A DNA stretch of 64,000 nucleotides from Prochlorococcus sp. AG-347-K15 (GCA_003281415.1 QCCC01000002.1:62001-126000); one strand, 5' to 3'. Positions 1-10,366 are shown, counted from the stretch's first letter. Made by a program: numbers and translations. The notes: a model not told the origin generated them from the letters alone.

Positions 1-1
1 T

Positions 2-334
2 GTCGCAGTAAAAAATGTAACTATAAATGAGCCTCAATTTCAAGGCCACTTCCCTGAAAGGCCCTTAATGCCTGGCGTTCTCATTGTTGAATCAATGGCT
101 CAAGTTGGAGGAATTATAGTGACGCAAATGCCCAATCTCCCTAAAGGACTTTTCGTTTTTGCTGGAATTAATAATGTTAAATTTAGAAAACCTGTTGTAC
201 CTGGTGATCAATTGATAATTTCTTGTGAGTTATTGAGTATTAAAAGACAAAGATTTGGCAAGGTTAAAGGTGAGGCACACGTTGATGGAAACTTAGTTTG
301 TGCAGGAGAATTAATGTTCTCATTAGTTGACTAA
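2..334 (+). CDS. fabZ: 3-hydroxyacyl-ACP dehydratase FabZ (5' end cut by window edge)
   Basis: Dehydrates (3R)-hydroxyacyl-ACP in type II fatty acid synthesis in the cytosol. The frame is open from base 2, well before the first ATG at 68, and encodes the hot-dog-fold active site: catalytic His in [11 protein letters not shown] and catalytic Glu in [11 protein letters not shown]. Only the N-terminal third is missing. lpxA follows within 4 bases and lpxB overlaps that, so this is the usual fabZ-lpxA-lpxB lipid A block; lpxC would be expected just outside the window. The family assignment is secure. Confidence 0.95.
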   Translation, partial: VAVKNVTINEPQFQGHFPERPLMPGVLIVESMAQVGGIIVTQMPNLPKGLFVFAGINNVKFRKPVVPGDQLIISCELLSIKRQRFGKVKGEAHVDGNLVCAGELMFSLVD

Positions 335-338
335 GGAA

Positions 339-1178
339 ATGGAGAAAAAAAATACTGAATTAAAGTCAAGATTTAATGGTGTTAAAGTGCACTCAAACGC
401 TTTTGTTGATCCAAATGCAGAATTGCATGATGGTGTCATTATCTCTCAAGGAGCTATTGTAGGACCTAATGTAACTATAGGGAAAGGAACCGAAATCGGA
501 CCAAATGCCGTTATTACAGGAAGAACTCAAATCGGTAGTAATAATAAAGTCTTCCCAAATGTTTTTATAGGTCTTGATCCTCAAGATCTTAAATATAAAG
601 GGGCCTCTACTGAAGTAATTATTGGAGATAATAATACTTTTAGAGAATGCGTAACTATTAATAAGGCAACTGATGAAGGAGAAAAAACTATTATTGGCAG
701 TAATAATTTGTTAATGGCTTACACTCATATAGGTCATAATTGCGAACTTGGAAATGGAATAGTTTTATCAAATAGTGTTCAAGTCGCTGGGCATGTAAAA
801 GTTGAAGATAAAGCTATTATTGGTGGCTGTTTAGGTATTCATCAATTTGTTCATATTGGGTATTTAGCAATGATCGGAGGAATGACTAGAGTAGATAGAG
901 ATGTTCCTCCTTTCTGTCTAGCTGAAGGACATCCAGGAAGATTGAGAGGTTTGAATAGAATTGGAATTAAAAGGAGTGGTTTGATGGAAAATAAGGATTT
1001 TGATATAAAACTTTTGCAAAGTACATGGAATTTACTCTTTAAGTCTAATAATGTAATGTCTGAGGCATTGGACATTGCAATAAAAGGCAAATTAGATCTT
1101 TCTTCAACAAAATTATGTGATTTTTTAAAAGATTCAATATCAAAAAAAAGACGTGGCCCAATGCCTTTAGTTAATTAA
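339..1178 (+). CDS. lpxA: UDP-N-acetylglucosamine O-acyltransferase LpxA
   Basis: First step of lipid A synthesis: transfers a 3-hydroxyacyl chain from ACP to UDP-GlcNAc. The N-terminal two thirds is a left-handed beta helix of hexapeptide repeats (for example IGKGTEIGPNAVI), with the catalytic His in THIGHNCELG. The C-terminal ~80 residues are the helical acyl-ACP-contacting part. I chose the ATG at 339; a TTG at 327 would add four residues and overlap fabZ. The stop overlaps the lpxB start (TAATG), implying translational coupling. Length (279 aa) is normal for the family. Confidence 0.95.
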   Translation: MEKKNTELKSRFNGVKVHSNAFVDPNAELHDGVIISQGAIVGPNVTIGKGTEIGPNAVITGRTQIGSNNKVFPNVFIGLDPQDLKYKGASTEVIIGDNNTFRECVTINKATDEGEKTIIGSNNLLMAYTHIGHNCELGNGIVLSNSVQVAGHVKVEDKAIIGGCLGIHQFVHIGYLAMIGGMTRVDRDVPPFCLAEGHPGRLRGLNRIGIKRSGLMENKDFDIKLLQSTWNLLFKSNNVMSEALDIAIKGKLDLSSTKLCDFLKDSISKKRRGPMPLVN

Positions 1179-2356
1179 TGAATAAAAAAATATTTATCAG
1201 TACGGGAGAAGTCTCTGGAGATTTGCATGGGGGTTTATTGTCTAGAGCATTATTTCATGAAGCTAAAAAACATTCAATTAACTTAGAGATCTATGGATTA
1301 GGCGGTGAGAAAATGAAGAACGCAGGAGTGCAAATTTTTCAAGATACTACATCTATAAGTGCGATAGGAATATGGGAGGCTTTACCTCTAATTCTCCCTA
1401 TGATTAAAGTTCAAAAAAAATTTTATAATTGCATAAAGAAATATCGACCAAATTGCTTAATATTAATTGACTATATGGGACCCAATATTAAGATTGGGAC
1501 TCAATTAAAAAGATCGAGAAATAATATTCCAATTTACTACTATATCGCTCCTCAAGAATGGGCATGGAGAGTTGGTAATAATAGCACTACAAATTTAATT
1601 AATTTTTCAGATAAAATTTTTGCAATTTTTAAGAAGGAGGCAAACTTTTATAGAAGGCGGGGTGGAAATGTATTTTGGGTTGGACATCCAATGATTGATT
1701 TGACGAAAAAATTACCTTCTAAGAAAGATGCTAGAGCAATTCTAAAACTTCCAGCAAACCAGAATATCTTACTTTTAATGCCTGCATCAAGACGTCAAGA
1801 ATTGAGATATATATTACCTACCTTCTTGAAAACAGCAAAAAAATTACAGCTAAAAAATCCAAGTCTTGTTGTTTATATTCCTTCTTGTAGGAGAGTTTTT
1901 GATGAAAAATTTAGAAAAGGTTTAGAAAAATATAAAATTAAAGGAAAGGTTATTTCTCAACAAAATAATTCTGAATTGGTGCCTTATATTTATTCATTAA
2001 CCAAGCTAGCTTTATGTAAATCAGGCACAGTTAATATGGAATTGGCTTTATATGGAATTCCACAGATTGTTGGATATAGAGTAAGTAGAGTTACTGCTTT
2101 TATTGCAAAAAAAATACTCAATTTCAAGGTAAGGTTTATTTCTCCTGTTAATCTTTTAGTAAATAAGTCAATAATACCTGAGTTTGTCCAGAAAAATTTT
2201 AATGAAAAGAACATTTTTTATAAAGCTTCTAGGCTGCTAGATCAGACTTCCGAAAAAGTAAAAATGAAAAAAGGCTATACTTTATTAAAAAAAGAATTAG
2301 GGGAGGAAGGCGTTGTTGAAAGGGCAGCCAAAGAAATTATTAATTCTATAATTTAA
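1178..2356 (+). CDS. lpxB: Lipid-A-disaccharide synthase LpxB
   Basis: Glycosyltransferase (GT19) that condenses UDP-2,3-diacylglucosamine with lipid X to make the lipid A disaccharide at the inner membrane. The N-terminus ISTGEVSGDLHGG and the motifs APQEWAWR, VGHPMID and CKSGTVNMELA are typical of LpxB. 392 aa is normal length. Its ATG overlaps the lpxA stop, so the two are co-translated in one operon with fabZ. The neighbour msrA follows by 16 bases on the same strand and may be co-transcribed, though functionally unrelated. Confidence 0.95.
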   Translation: MNKKIFISTGEVSGDLHGGLLSRALFHEAKKHSINLEIYGLGGEKMKNAGVQIFQDTTSISAIGIWEALPLILPMIKVQKKFYNCIKKYRPNCLILIDYMGPNIKIGTQLKRSRNNIPIYYYIAPQEWAWRVGNNSTTNLINFSDKIFAIFKKEANFYRRRGGNVFWVGHPMIDLTKKLPSKKDARAILKLPANQNILLLMPASRRQELRYILPTFLKTAKKLQLKNPSLVVYIPSCRRVFDEKFRKGLEKYKIKGKVISQQNNSELVPYIYSLTKLALCKSGTVNMELALYGIPQIVGYRVSRVTAFIAKKILNFKVRFISPVNLLVNKSIIPEFVQKNFNEKNIFYKASRLLDQTSEKVKMKKGYTLLKKELGEEGVVERAAKEIINSII

Positions 2357-2372
2357 ATCTTACAATAATAAT

Positions 2373-2975
2373 ATGAGACATTTTCTACCATTAATAATCG
2401 TTTTTTCAATACTAATTAACCCTGTAAATACTTTTGCAGAAGAATTGATTCTTGCAGGAGGTTGTTTTTGGTGTTTAGAACATGATTTAGAGTCATTAAA
2501 GGGGATAAATTTTGTACAAAGTGGCTATTCAGGTGGGGATTTACAAAATCCTACCTACGAAAATCATGAAGGACATCAGGAAGTGGTTTTGGTGGACTAT
2601 GATCCCAAAGTGGTAACTTTAGCCGAGATACTTAGACTCTATTTCAGAAATATTGATCCTTTGGACGCCAAGGGACAATTTTGTGATCGTGGAGATTCTT
2701 ATAGGCCAGTGATCTTTTTCAAAGATGAAACTGAGGAAAGTGATGCAAAAAATGCAATTGTCTCTGCCTCTAATGAGTTGAGAGTGCCATTAGAAAAAAT
2801 ATCTGTAGAACTAAAATTAAAAGGTCAATTTTGGTTGGCTGAAGAATATCATCAAGATTTTGCTGAGAGAAATGAATTAAAATATAATTTCTATAGATTC
2901 TCATGTGGGAGAGATCAGAGGTTGGATAAAGTATGGGGGGATAATGCTAGATCCACAAATCTTTGGACTGAATGA
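2373..2975 (+). CDS. msrA: Peptide-methionine (S)-S-oxide reductase MsrA, exported form
   Basis: Repairs oxidised methionine (S-sulfoxide) in proteins. The catalytic motif GCFWC places the nucleophilic Cys at residue 31. The first ~22 residues form a hydrophobic signal peptide ending NTFAEE, so this copy should act in the periplasm or thylakoid lumen, unlike most cytosolic MsrA. Later conserved parts include SGYSGG, HxGHQEVV and the EEYHQDF region. It lies 16 bases after lpxB and converges on pepA with 12 bases between stops. The export call rests on sequence only. Confidence 0.93.
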   Translation: MRHFLPLIIVFSILINPVNTFAEELILAGGCFWCLEHDLESLKGINFVQSGYSGGDLQNPTYENHEGHQEVVLVDYDPKVVTLAEILRLYFRNIDPLDAKGQFCDRGDSYRPVIFFKDETEESDAKNAIVSASNELRVPLEKISVELKLKGQFWLAEEYHQDFAERNELKYNFYRFSCGRDQRLDKVWGDNARSTNLWTE

Positions 2976-2987
2976 TTTTAAATATAG

Positions 2988-4460
2988 TTATTTATTTTTA
3001 ATCCATTGAACAAGAGTTTTAACTCCAAAACCGGTTGCACCTGATGGATTAATCCCCTTATTCTTATCAGTCCAACAAGTCCCAGCTATATCAATATGAG
3101 CCCATTTAATTTCTTTATCAAAGAATTCCTCTAAAAACAAAGCAGCAGTTATTGACCCACCTGCTCTAGGACCTGTATTTTTCATGTCAGCTATATGAGA
3201 CTTTAACCCCTCTTTATAGGATTTTTGTAAAGGCATTTGCCATAACTCTTCTCCAGCCTGGGCCGATGCAGCTTTTAGATCATTTGCTAGATCATTATTA
3301 TTGCTCCAGAATCCAGCTACATCATTACCTAATGCAACAACAATAGCTCCCGTTAAAGTGGCGAGATCTATTATGGAATCCGGTTTTAAATTGGATGCGT
3401 AAGTTAAAGCATCAGCTAATGTGAGTCTACCCTCGGCATCAGTGTTATTTATTTCAATTGTCTTTCCATTAGATGCTTTAACTACATCTCCAGGATGTAC
3501 TGCAGATCCATTGATCATGTTTTCGCAAGCTGCCACAATAAAGTGTATTTCTAGTCCCTTTGGTTTTATTGCTCCAAGTGCTTTTGCTGCACCTAAAACT
3601 GCAGCGCTTCCGCCCATATCATATTTCATCATTTCAATTTGAGATGCTCCTACTTTCAGATTGTATCCTCCAGAATCAAAGGTTAAACCCTTCCCAACGA
3701 GCGCAATTTTTTCTTTTATAGGCCCTTCTGACTTCAAAGTGATATGTATAAATTTAGGATCTAGATCAGAACCTTTAGCTACAGCTAAATATGCACCCAT
3801 TCCTAATTCTTCACAATCTTTTGCCTCTAAAATTTTTACTTCCAAACCATGATCTTTAGCTATTTGAGAAGCTTTCATAGACATTTTTTTTGGGGTAAGA
3901 CTATTGGGAGGGGCGGCTACAAGTCTTCTGGCTAGTTCTACACCTTCACATATTTTTTCTGTCTCTTCAAAGTTAATATTCTCAAATTTCTTTAAATTCA
4001 AGAACTCTATTTCTTTAAGAACTTTCTCTTCATTTTTTTTCTTGTTGAATCTATTGTCCTTATAAGCAGATAATCTGGCTGACTCAGCTAATTGATTTAT
4101 TTCTAGTTTTGAATTTATTAATTCCCATGGTAGCAAGATGCTGATTTTTTCATTTTTATCAACAGTTTTCCTAATTAGATTTCCTATGGCGTTTTCTATA
4201 TCACTTTTTTTTAGGTTTGTCGATTTGCCAAGGCCAACTATGATTAAAGTTTCTAATTTTTGATCTAAAAATTCAAAGCTTAGAGTTTTTCCTTTTTCTC
4301 CTTTGAATTTTTTTTGAGTAACTTTTTTTAGTAATAATTTTGAGTCAACAATAAATTTGATGTTTTCAAGTTGGCTTGCAATTTCTTCCTCTAAAACTCC
4401 AAAAATTAGCGAAGTACCTTGCCAGTTATCTAGATTTTTTTGGAATGTCGAAAATTGCAT
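2988..4460 (-). CDS. pepA: Leucyl aminopeptidase (M17 family)
   Basis: Cytosolic two-metal aminopeptidase removing N-terminal residues from peptides. The M17 signature NTDAEGRL is present, as is the metal/catalytic stretch KGLTFDSGG (Lys and Asp). The C-terminal half carries the conserved catalytic domain, and the N-terminal ~170 residues form the less conserved macro-like domain. Length 490 aa is normal. It starts at ATG 4460 and is followed upstream, on the same strand, by the GIY-YIG-like gene with 24 bases between. Convergent with msrA. Confidence 0.94.
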   Translation of the reverse strand: MQFSTFQKNLDNWQGTSLIFGVLEEEIASQLENIKFIVDSKLLLKKVTQKKFKGEKGKTLSFEFLDQKLETLIIVGLGKSTNLKKSDIENAIGNLIRKTVDKNEKISILLPWELINSKLEINQLAESARLSAYKDNRFNKKKNEEKVLKEIEFLNLKKFENINFEETEKICEGVELARRLVAAPPNSLTPKKMSMKASQIAKDHGLEVKILEAKDCEELGMGAYLAVAKGSDLDPKFIHITLKSEGPIKEKIALVGKGLTFDSGGYNLKVGASQIEMMKYDMGGSAAVLGAAKALGAIKPKGLEIHFIVAACENMINGSAVHPGDVVKASNGKTIEINNTDAEGRLTLADALTYASNLKPDSIIDLATLTGAIVVALGNDVAGFWSNNNDLANDLKAASAQAGEELWQMPLQKSYKEGLKSHIADMKNTGPRAGGSITAALFLEEFFDKEIKWAHIDIAGTCWTDKNKGINPSGATGFGVKTLVQWIKNK

Positions 4461-4484
4461 TTGTAAAATGGATTTAATTAACTT

Positions 4485-5096
4485 TTAGTTGTTTGTGAAA
4501 GTAGTTGCCCACCTATCTCGGGTTTCTTTATTAAAAGGTGGTAACCATAAATATATCAGTTGCTGTTCTAATTTACGTCTTAATTTTACTTCTTTAGGTA
4601 CATCTAAGAAGAAACGAATATCTTGGTGACTTGAGAAGTTGTTATGGGCTAGGGCTTCTTTATAGTTTATGAGGTAATTTTTACAGTCATGTTCTCCTTT
4701 CCATCTTTTATTTGCTAGTTTTGTTTCTCCTATATAAAGGATTATTTTAGAACTCTCCATCGAGTCAATTACAAAATACATTGCTGGACCATTATGAATA
4801 TATTGATTGGTTCTCCAAAAGTTCAATGATAATGGCTGTAGGGAAAACGGATCAATTTTTCTTTCATTGGAATTTATATTTAAAGGAAGATTTGTTTGGT
4901 GCAAAGTTTTATTTTGAGCATCTTGTGAAACTTTAAATTGGTGATTATGGATTCTATTTCTCCATTCAGTTAGGATTTCGCCTTTTATTTTGAGATTATT
5001 TGAGTGTTGAAAATTAATTGATGTATTTACATTTGAACCAAATAATTCAAATTGTCTATTTTGCTTTGAAATATTATTTACGTTGAATTTTTCCAA
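4485..5096 (-). CDS. Hypothetical protein with GIY-YIG nuclease-like C-terminal domain
   Basis: No named function. Residues ~104-190 look like a GIY-YIG domain: MYFVID then ILYIGET form the two-strand signature, followed by Arg131 (KRWKGEH), Glu177 (KLEQQLI) and Asn189 (PPFNKET). These match in order the Tyr, Arg, Glu and Asn of the family active site. The first ~100 residues are polar and probably disordered, and include QFELFG at 15-20, close to the sliding-clamp-binding pattern QxxLF. The start is TTG at 5096; a stop lies two codons upstream and no ATG comes before the domain. Assignment is by motif only. Confidence 0.72.
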   Translation of the reverse strand: MEKFNVNNISKQNRQFELFGSNVNTSINFQHSNNLKIKGEILTEWRNRIHNHQFKVSQDAQNKTLHQTNLPLNINSNERKIDPFSLQPLSLNFWRTNQYIHNGPAMYFVIDSMESSKIILYIGETKLANKRWKGEHDCKNYLINYKEALAHNNFSSHQDIRFFLDVPKEVKLRRKLEQQLIYLWLPPFNKETRDRWATTFTNN

Positions 5097-5247
5097 TATT
5101 TATGAAATATAATATATTTAATTTAATTCTGAAAAAATACAAATCAAAGAATTATTTATAAACTAAAATTTATTAATGTTCTAATCAATTTAAAAGATTC
5201 TTGTTATCTTGTAATTGAACCTCAATCTAGCGAAGTAAAAAATAGAA

Positions 5248-5571
5248 ATGGGATTCTTTGAGTCAGACATCGTTCAAGAAGAAGCAAAAAAGCTTTTTAC
5301 AGATTACCAGGAACTTATGAAACTTGGCTCTGATTATGGAAAATTTGATAGAGAAGGGAAAAAAATGTTTATAAAAAAAATGGAATCTCTTATGGATCGA
5401 TATAAGGTTTTTATGAAGAGATTTGAATTGTCTGAAGATTTTCAAGCCAAAATGACAGTAGAACAATTAAAGACACAGTTAAGTCAATTTGGAATTACTC
5501 CTGATCAAATGTTTGATCAGATGAATAAAACCCTAATAAGAATGAAGGATGAACTTGATAAAACTTCTTAA
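5248..5571 (+). CDS. DUF1825 family protein
   Basis: Small (107 aa), highly charged, predicted all-helical protein with no signal peptide or membrane segment. The opening MGFFESDIVQEEAKKLF and the middle YGKFDREGKKMFIKKME match the DUF1825 family, which is found almost only in cyanobacteria and has no established function. It is 19 bases upstream of tyrS on the same strand and may be co-transcribed. A 151-base AT-rich gap lies upstream and probably holds the promoter. Start is a clear ATG. Confidence 0.85.
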   Translation: MGFFESDIVQEEAKKLFTDYQELMKLGSDYGKFDREGKKMFIKKMESLMDRYKVFMKRFELSEDFQAKMTVEQLKTQLSQFGITPDQMFDQMNKTLIRMKDELDKTS

Positions 5572-5590
5572 ATTAAACGGTTAAAGCTTC

Positions 5591-6829
5591 ATGTCAGATA
5601 ATTTAATATTGCCATCATGGTTGTCAAGAGGAATAGAAGAATATTTTCCAATTAAGGGAACAGATCAAACTTTTTCGGAAATAATTGATCATGCGAAAAA
5701 AAATAATAAAAAATTAAGGGTTAAACTCGGAATCGATCCAACTGGAACAGATATTCATCTTGGGCACAGCATATTGTTCAAAAAACTTAGGGCATTCCAG
5801 GACAATGGACATGTTGCAGTTTTAATTATTGGAGATTTTACTGCTCAAATTGGAGACCCAACTGGAAAAAACAAAACAAGAGTGCAGTTATCGGAAAAAC
5901 AAGTTAAGGAAAATGCAAAAACATATTTAACCCAACTAGGAATGGGTAAACCAGCTAATGAATCTATTTTAGATTTTGATTCAAAAGATAGAATAGAAAT
6001 TAGATATAACAGTGAATGGTTAAAAGGATTAGATCTTAATTCGATAATTGAATTGATGGGGAGTGCAACTGTTAGTCAAATGCTCGCTAAAGAGGAATTT
6101 AATAAAAGGTATACTTCACAAGTTCCGATAGCTTTGCATGAATTCTTATATCCACTATTACAAGGTTACGATTCGGTGGTTGTTCAATCAGATATTGAGC
6201 TTGGAGGTACAGATCAGAAATTTAATATTGCAATAGGAAGAGATCTTCAAAGGTATTTTAAACAAGAACCTCAATTTGGTGTTCTGTTGCCAATTTTGAC
6301 AGGTTTAGATGGCATTAAGAAGATGAGTAAATCTGAATTTAACACCGTCGGTTTGACTGATGATCCTCTTTCAATGTATTCAAAATTAGAAAAAGTACCC
6401 GATAATATAATACCTAATTATTTTGAATTACTTACTGAATTAGATTTAAGTTTTCTTGAAAACTCAAATCCTCGTGAATTACAGAGAAGAATGGCTTTAG
6501 AAGTTACTACTTTATTCCACGGTGCTGAAGAAGCATTAAAAGCACAATCAAACTGCGAAAAATTATTTCTTGGGCACAAAGAAAAAGTTGGAGAAATTCC
6601 AAAGATTTCATTACAAGAAATAGTTTTTCCAGTTAAGTTTTTTTACTTGCTAAGTGCTCTCAAACTTTTCAAATCAAGCAGCGAATCCAAAAGATCTATT
6701 AAAGGTGGGGGCGTAAAAATTGATAGTCAGAAAGTAATAAATCCCGATTTAGTTTTTGATTCAAAAAATGAATTAGAAGGAAAAATTTTGCAAATTGGAA
6801 AAAAAATAATTAAGAGGTTTGAAAAATAA
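5591..6829 (+). CDS. tyrS: Tyrosyl-tRNA synthetase
   Basis: Charges tRNA-Tyr with tyrosine. Class I features are visible: the HIGH-type motif as HLGHS near residue 57, and the KMSKS loop as KKMSKS near residue 247. The C-terminal ~70 residues ([15 protein letters not shown]) are the S4-like RNA-binding domain. 412 aa is the normal bacterial size. It sits between DUF1825 and pyrF in a tight same-strand run, with pyrF starting 6 bases after its stop. Confidence 0.96.
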   Translation: MSDNLILPSWLSRGIEEYFPIKGTDQTFSEIIDHAKKNNKKLRVKLGIDPTGTDIHLGHSILFKKLRAFQDNGHVAVLIIGDFTAQIGDPTGKNKTRVQLSEKQVKENAKTYLTQLGMGKPANESILDFDSKDRIEIRYNSEWLKGLDLNSIIELMGSATVSQMLAKEEFNKRYTSQVPIALHEFLYPLLQGYDSVVVQSDIELGGTDQKFNIAIGRDLQRYFKQEPQFGVLLPILTGLDGIKKMSKSEFNTVGLTDDPLSMYSKLEKVPDNIIPNYFELLTELDLSFLENSNPRELQRRMALEVTTLFHGAEEALKAQSNCEKLFLGHKEKVGEIPKISLQEIVFPVKFFYLLSALKLFKSSSESKRSIKGGGVKIDSQKVINPDLVFDSKNELEGKILQIGKKIIKRFEK

Positions 6830-6835
6830 AAATTG

Positions 6836-7564
6836 ATGAATAATAGATTTAATTCAGAAGATAAAATAATATTGGCAATTGATGGACTAGATGTAAGTCA
6901 AGCAAAATTACTTCTAGAAAAATGTCCTAATATTAAGTGGGTGAAAGTTGGTTTAGAGCTTTTTGTTAGGGAAGGTCCAAGAGTTATTGAAATTTTAAAA
7001 AGTTTAAATAAAAAAATTTTTCTAGACTTAAAATTTCATGATATTCCAAATACCATGAGTTCAGCATGTTTCCAAGTTTCAAAATTAGGGGTTGATATTA
7101 TTTCTATACATGCTTCAGCAGGTCTAAAAGCTCTTAAGGATTCGAAAAAAGCATCTTTAGAAGGAGCCTCCTTAGTCAGTGTAAAACCTCCAATTGTTGT
7201 AGGAATAACTGTTTTAACAAGCTTTTCTCTTAAAGATTTTCAAACTGATCTTGATAGAAATAATTCAATTGAAGAAAATGTTCTGAGACTTGCAAAGTTG
7301 TCTTTTGATGCTGGATTAGATGGATGTGTCTGTTCCCCTTGGGAGGTAAAAATGTTGAGATCTATTTATAAGGATAATTTTGAACTAATTACACCAGGTA
7401 TCAGATTAAAGATTGAAAATAAAGATGATCAAAATAGAATTATGACTCCCCATGAAGCTATAGATAATGGTGCTTCTAAATTAGTAATTGGTAGATCAAT
7501 ATCAAAAGCTATAGATCCTAATAAAGCTCTAATAGAAATATTTAAATCTATTAATTCTGGTTAA
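6836..7564 (+). CDS. pyrF: Orotidine 5'-phosphate decarboxylase
   Basis: Last step of de novo UMP synthesis: decarboxylation of OMP. The catalytic DxKxxD tetrad is seen in [12 protein letters not shown], and the phosphate-binding end in [10 protein letters not shown]. Length (242 aa) matches the bacterial class I enzyme. I use the ATG at 6836; a TTG one codon earlier (6833) is also possible. Its 3' end overlaps the convergent plsY by 14 bases. Confidence 0.95.
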   Translation: MNNRFNSEDKIILAIDGLDVSQAKLLLEKCPNIKWVKVGLELFVREGPRVIEILKSLNKKIFLDLKFHDIPNTMSSACFQVSKLGVDIISIHASAGLKALKDSKKASLEGASLVSVKPPIVVGITVLTSFSLKDFQTDLDRNNSIEENVLRLAKLSFDAGLDGCVCSPWEVKMLRSIYKDNFELITPGIRLKIENKDDQNRIMTPHEAIDNGASKLVIGRSISKAIDPNKALIEIFKSINSG

Positions 7565-8141
7565 TTTTGGATTCTTCTCCCTTGAGCAATCTTGTTATGT
7601 TTGTTCTATGTTTCCAGATTACTAATAATGCCACAATTAAACTTATAAAAAAGTATGAGTGCATAAAATTGCCGAGGTAAAAAAACATAAAGATAGGAAG
7701 TAAGAATGCAGCTGAAATACTGGATAAAGAAACAAATTTAGTTTTTGTTAGAACTATTAAAAAAATGCCAAGTGATGCTAGTCCAACTTTCCAAGAAAGA
7801 GCTAAAAACATACCTAATCCAGTCGCAACAGCTTTCCCTCCTTTACCTCTGAGCCATATTGGCCAAATATGTCCTGAGATAGCTGATATGCCTGCTAGAA
7901 CTTCTATTAATCCTTGAGCTGTGTAATATTGAGCAATTTTTACTGCAATAAGGCCTTTCCCAACGTCAACAATAAATACAAAAAGGGCTGGCCATTTCCC
8001 AATATTTCTTAAGACATTTGTGGCACCTGTAGATCCAGAACCTATAGTCCTTAGATCTATATTTTTAAGATATTTCCCAATTAAAAAACCCGTCGGAAGT
8101 GATCCTATAAGATAACTTGTAAAAATTATTAAGATATTCAT
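7551..8141 (-). CDS. plsY: Glycerol-3-phosphate acyltransferase PlsY
   Basis: Integral membrane enzyme that acylates glycerol-3-phosphate from acyl-phosphate, the first committed step of phospholipid and glycolipid synthesis. The three conserved PlsY motifs are visible: [22 protein letters not shown] and the [12 protein letters not shown] loop. About five hydrophobic segments fit the known topology. It is the last gene of a minus-strand run downstream of DUF3086, with a 5-base gap, and its end overlaps pyrF by 14 bases. Confidence 0.94.
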   Translation of the reverse strand: MNILIIFTSYLIGSLPTGFLIGKYLKNIDLRTIGSGSTGATNVLRNIGKWPALFVFIVDVGKGLIAVKIAQYYTAQGLIEVLAGISAISGHIWPIWLRGKGGKAVATGLGMFLALSWKVGLASLGIFLIVLTKTKFVSLSSISAAFLLPIFMFFYLGNFMHSYFFISLIVALLVIWKHRTNITRLLKGEESKINQN

Positions 8142-8146
8142 AAAGA

Positions 8147-9157
8147 TTAGTTTAATTCAAGATCATCATAAATTTCACTATCTGAACCAGCAAATGCAAC
8201 CCATAATGGGAACTGAAGTATTGGAATTTCAACAGAGGTTTCTGCTGCATCAATGATAATAAATGGCAATTCTTCATTGGCTTCTAATCTATCAGCTCTC
8301 TCGATGACACCTTCAGGCCTTTCAAAAAGAACAATCCCACTATTAGGTCCAAAGTCATCCCTTGTGAGACCAAGTGAATCTTGAAGAATTCTTCTCCATT
8401 CACCTAATCGTTCAGGCTGCGAAGCTAAAATAAGAGTCTGAAACTGATCTCCATATAATTCGCCAAGAATAGATATAAACCCCGCTGATAGCAAAGCATT
8501 TTTTTGTCGAGATCCTCTACTTTCAAGAGAACCTCTTCCGCCCATGTTAAAGAACCAATCATCCATAATTTCTATATCTGATGAATCAAGACTCCTTCTT
8601 AATTTCCAAGGTTCAGCATAAAAATCAGGTTGTTCTGTAAAACTTGAAAAGCAACCTTTTATAATTTTCTCATCAGGCTTAAATGTTTCAGAAAGAGCAG
8701 GAATATTAACCACATTATTTGCGCTATTGTTTTGCTTTTTCTCATCAAGTGGAGATGGCTTTACGATTATTGGTTGAGAAACTAATTCAAGTTTTTCTAC
8801 GTTTTGTGAAAGATTCTGCAAAGCTCCAGTTAAGTACTCTTGAAAGCCTTTGACTCTTTTGGCAATATTATCTGACTGTCCTTTGAAATTTGAATCAATA
8901 TCTTTTTCTAATTCATCTTTTTTTGTTTCCAACTTTTTTATTTCTTTAACTAAAGAGTCTTTTTTTGAAACGAGATCTTTAAAAATTTCATTAGAAATTT
9001 CATCAAAAGATTTATTTGATTTGTCATTTTTTGGTGCAATTTTTTTATTTTGTGTTGTATTTTTCTTACTAATTTGTTTGGTTTTATCATTTGAAATTGA
9101 CTTGTCTATGATAAATTCCTTCTCAGGATTATTGTTAGAAATTTCTGTATTGTCCAT
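8147..9157 (-). CDS. DUF3086 domain-containing protein
   Basis: 336 aa with two parts. The first ~100 residues are Lys/Asn/Ser-rich with a predicted coiled coil ([21 protein letters not shown] region). The C-terminal ~170 residues ([12 protein letters not shown] through [17 protein letters not shown]) match the cyanobacterial DUF3086 family, of unknown function. The motif [20 protein letters not shown] is the most conserved-looking patch. No signal peptide or membrane span. It lies between a DUF3119 membrane protein and plsY on the same strand, which suggests, but does not show, an envelope or lipid role. Confidence 0.82.
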   Translation of the reverse strand: MDNTEISNNNPEKEFIIDKSISNDKTKQISKKNTTQNKKIAPKNDKSNKSFDEISNEIFKDLVSKKDSLVKEIKKLETKKDELEKDIDSNFKGQSDNIAKRVKGFQEYLTGALQNLSQNVEKLELVSQPIIVKPSPLDEKKQNNSANNVVNIPALSETFKPDEKIIKGCFSSFTEQPDFYAEPWKLRRSLDSSDIEIMDDWFFNMGGRGSLESRGSRQKNALLSAGFISILGELYGDQFQTLILASQPERLGEWRRILQDSLGLTRDDFGPNSGIVLFERPEGVIERADRLEANEELPFIIIDAAETSVEIPILQFPLWVAFAGSDSEIYDDLELN

Positions 9158-9192
9158 TTAAATAATTTTGATGATTAAGCAAATACTGAATT

Positions 9193-9597
9193 TTAGGAAT
9201 TTTTAATTTCCAGGGATTCAACTTTTTTTATGAGCTCATCTTTTAATTGCCTTGGATTAAATAATATTGGTAATAAATGAGGACTGGACTTTTCTCTAAA
9301 ATAAAAAATACCTGGGATTATAGGGAAAAAGAATTTCCATGATATCCAGTTCTTGAATGGAAAAGTTCTAATCTCTTTTCCTAATTGTAAAACGATAAAA
9401 TCATCATTTGTTATTTTTATTCTCAAGGTTAAAGACTGAAGTAATAAAAAAAAGCTAAAAGAAGCAAAAACTATTGTTGGCAAAGAACCAATATTTAAAA
9501 ATAAAAGCATAAAACTTAAAATTATTAGAATGATTGGCAATTGAAATGATGGTGATATTATGACTGGTTCTTCTTTTTTGGGTTTAGTGTTGAACAT
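9193..9597 (-). CDS. DUF3119 family membrane protein
   Basis: Small protein (134 aa from the ATG at 9597) with two adjacent hydrophobic segments near residues 15-55, then a soluble region ending in NPRQLKDELIKKVESL. This looks like the cyanobacterial DUF3119 family, whose function is not established. A TTG at 9609 would add four residues and overlap the upstream MlaE permease by 8 bases; I prefer the ATG. Its position directly behind an MlaE-type permease suggests it may act with that transporter in the membrane. Confidence 0.78.
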   Translation of the reverse strand: MFNTKPKKEEPVIISPSFQLPIILIILSFMLLFLNIGSLPTIVFASFSFFLLLQSLTLRIKITNDDFIVLQLGKEIRTFPFKNWISWKFFFPIIPGIFYFREKSSPHLLPILFNPRQLKDELIKKVESLEIKNS

Positions 9598-9601
9598 AGA
9601 A

Positions 9602-10357
9602 TCATCCAAATAAAATTTGTGTTAGTAATACATCCATTAAAGATACAGTAACGAGAGTCATTACAACCGCACCTGTTGTACTTGTTCCAACTTCTTTTGG
9701 GCCACCTTTGGTGGTGAGTCCATATCCACAAGCAATAATTGAAATAAGTAATCCGAATACTACAGCTTTTATTAACATTGAAGTTAAGTCTGTGCTGGTT
9801 AAACTCACATTACCTGATCTTACAGATGTCCAAAAAACTATTGGAGGAACTTTATAAAAAATTGTGCTCCAAATTTGTCCACTCCATAAAGCTACAGATA
9901 AAAACAAAAGACACTGTATTGGTGACATTATTACCATAGATAGTAACCTTGGGACCACCAAATATTGAACTGGTTCGGTCCTTAACATGGTTATTGCCTC
10001 AATTTGCTCTGTAACTTTCATGGTGCCCAGTTGAGCAGCATAGGCAGTGGCAACTTTCCCAGTCATTAAAGTGGCAGTTAGAAGAGGAGCCATTTCTCTC
10101 GCCATGCCTACTGCTAATAAACCTCCAATTTCACTTGAAACCCCCATACTTGTAAGTTGTGATGCAACTTGAATATTAAAAACTGTACCTGCGGCAATTC
10201 CTGTAATTAAAACAATTAACAAACTTCCAGGACCTGACTCCATAAGTTGGTCAAAGAGATCATTTTTGGAAATTTTACCTCTAAAGATAAAATTAATTGC
10301 TTGTCCGCCAATGATTAAGCTGCTAAGAAGTCTTTTAAAAAAATTAGGATAATACAT
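9602..10357 (-). CDS. mlaE: MlaE-type (Ycf63-like) ABC transporter permease
   Basis: Membrane permease of the lipid-transport ABC family that includes proteobacterial MlaE and chloroplast TGD1; cyanobacterial and algal members are called Ycf63. About five membrane spans are visible. The conserved cytoplasmic stretch TEQIEAITMLRTEPVQYLVVPR corresponds to the family's coupling region. 251 aa is normal. The ATPase (MlaF) and substrate-binding MlaD partners are not in this window, so they must be elsewhere. It heads a run with DUF3119, DUF3086 and plsY, consistent with a lipid theme. Confidence 0.88.
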   Translation of the reverse strand: MYYPNFFKRLLSSLIIGGQAINFIFRGKISKNDLFDQLMESGPGSLLIVLITGIAAGTVFNIQVASQLTSMGVSSEIGGLLAVGMAREMAPLLTATLMTGKVATAYAAQLGTMKVTEQIEAITMLRTEPVQYLVVPRLLSMVIMSPIQCLLFLSVALWSGQIWSTIFYKVPPIVFWTSVRSGNVSLTSTDLTSMLIKAVVFGLLISIIACGYGLTTKGGPKEVGTSTTGAVVMTLVTVSLMDVLLTQILFG

Positions 10358-10366
10358 ATCTTTATA

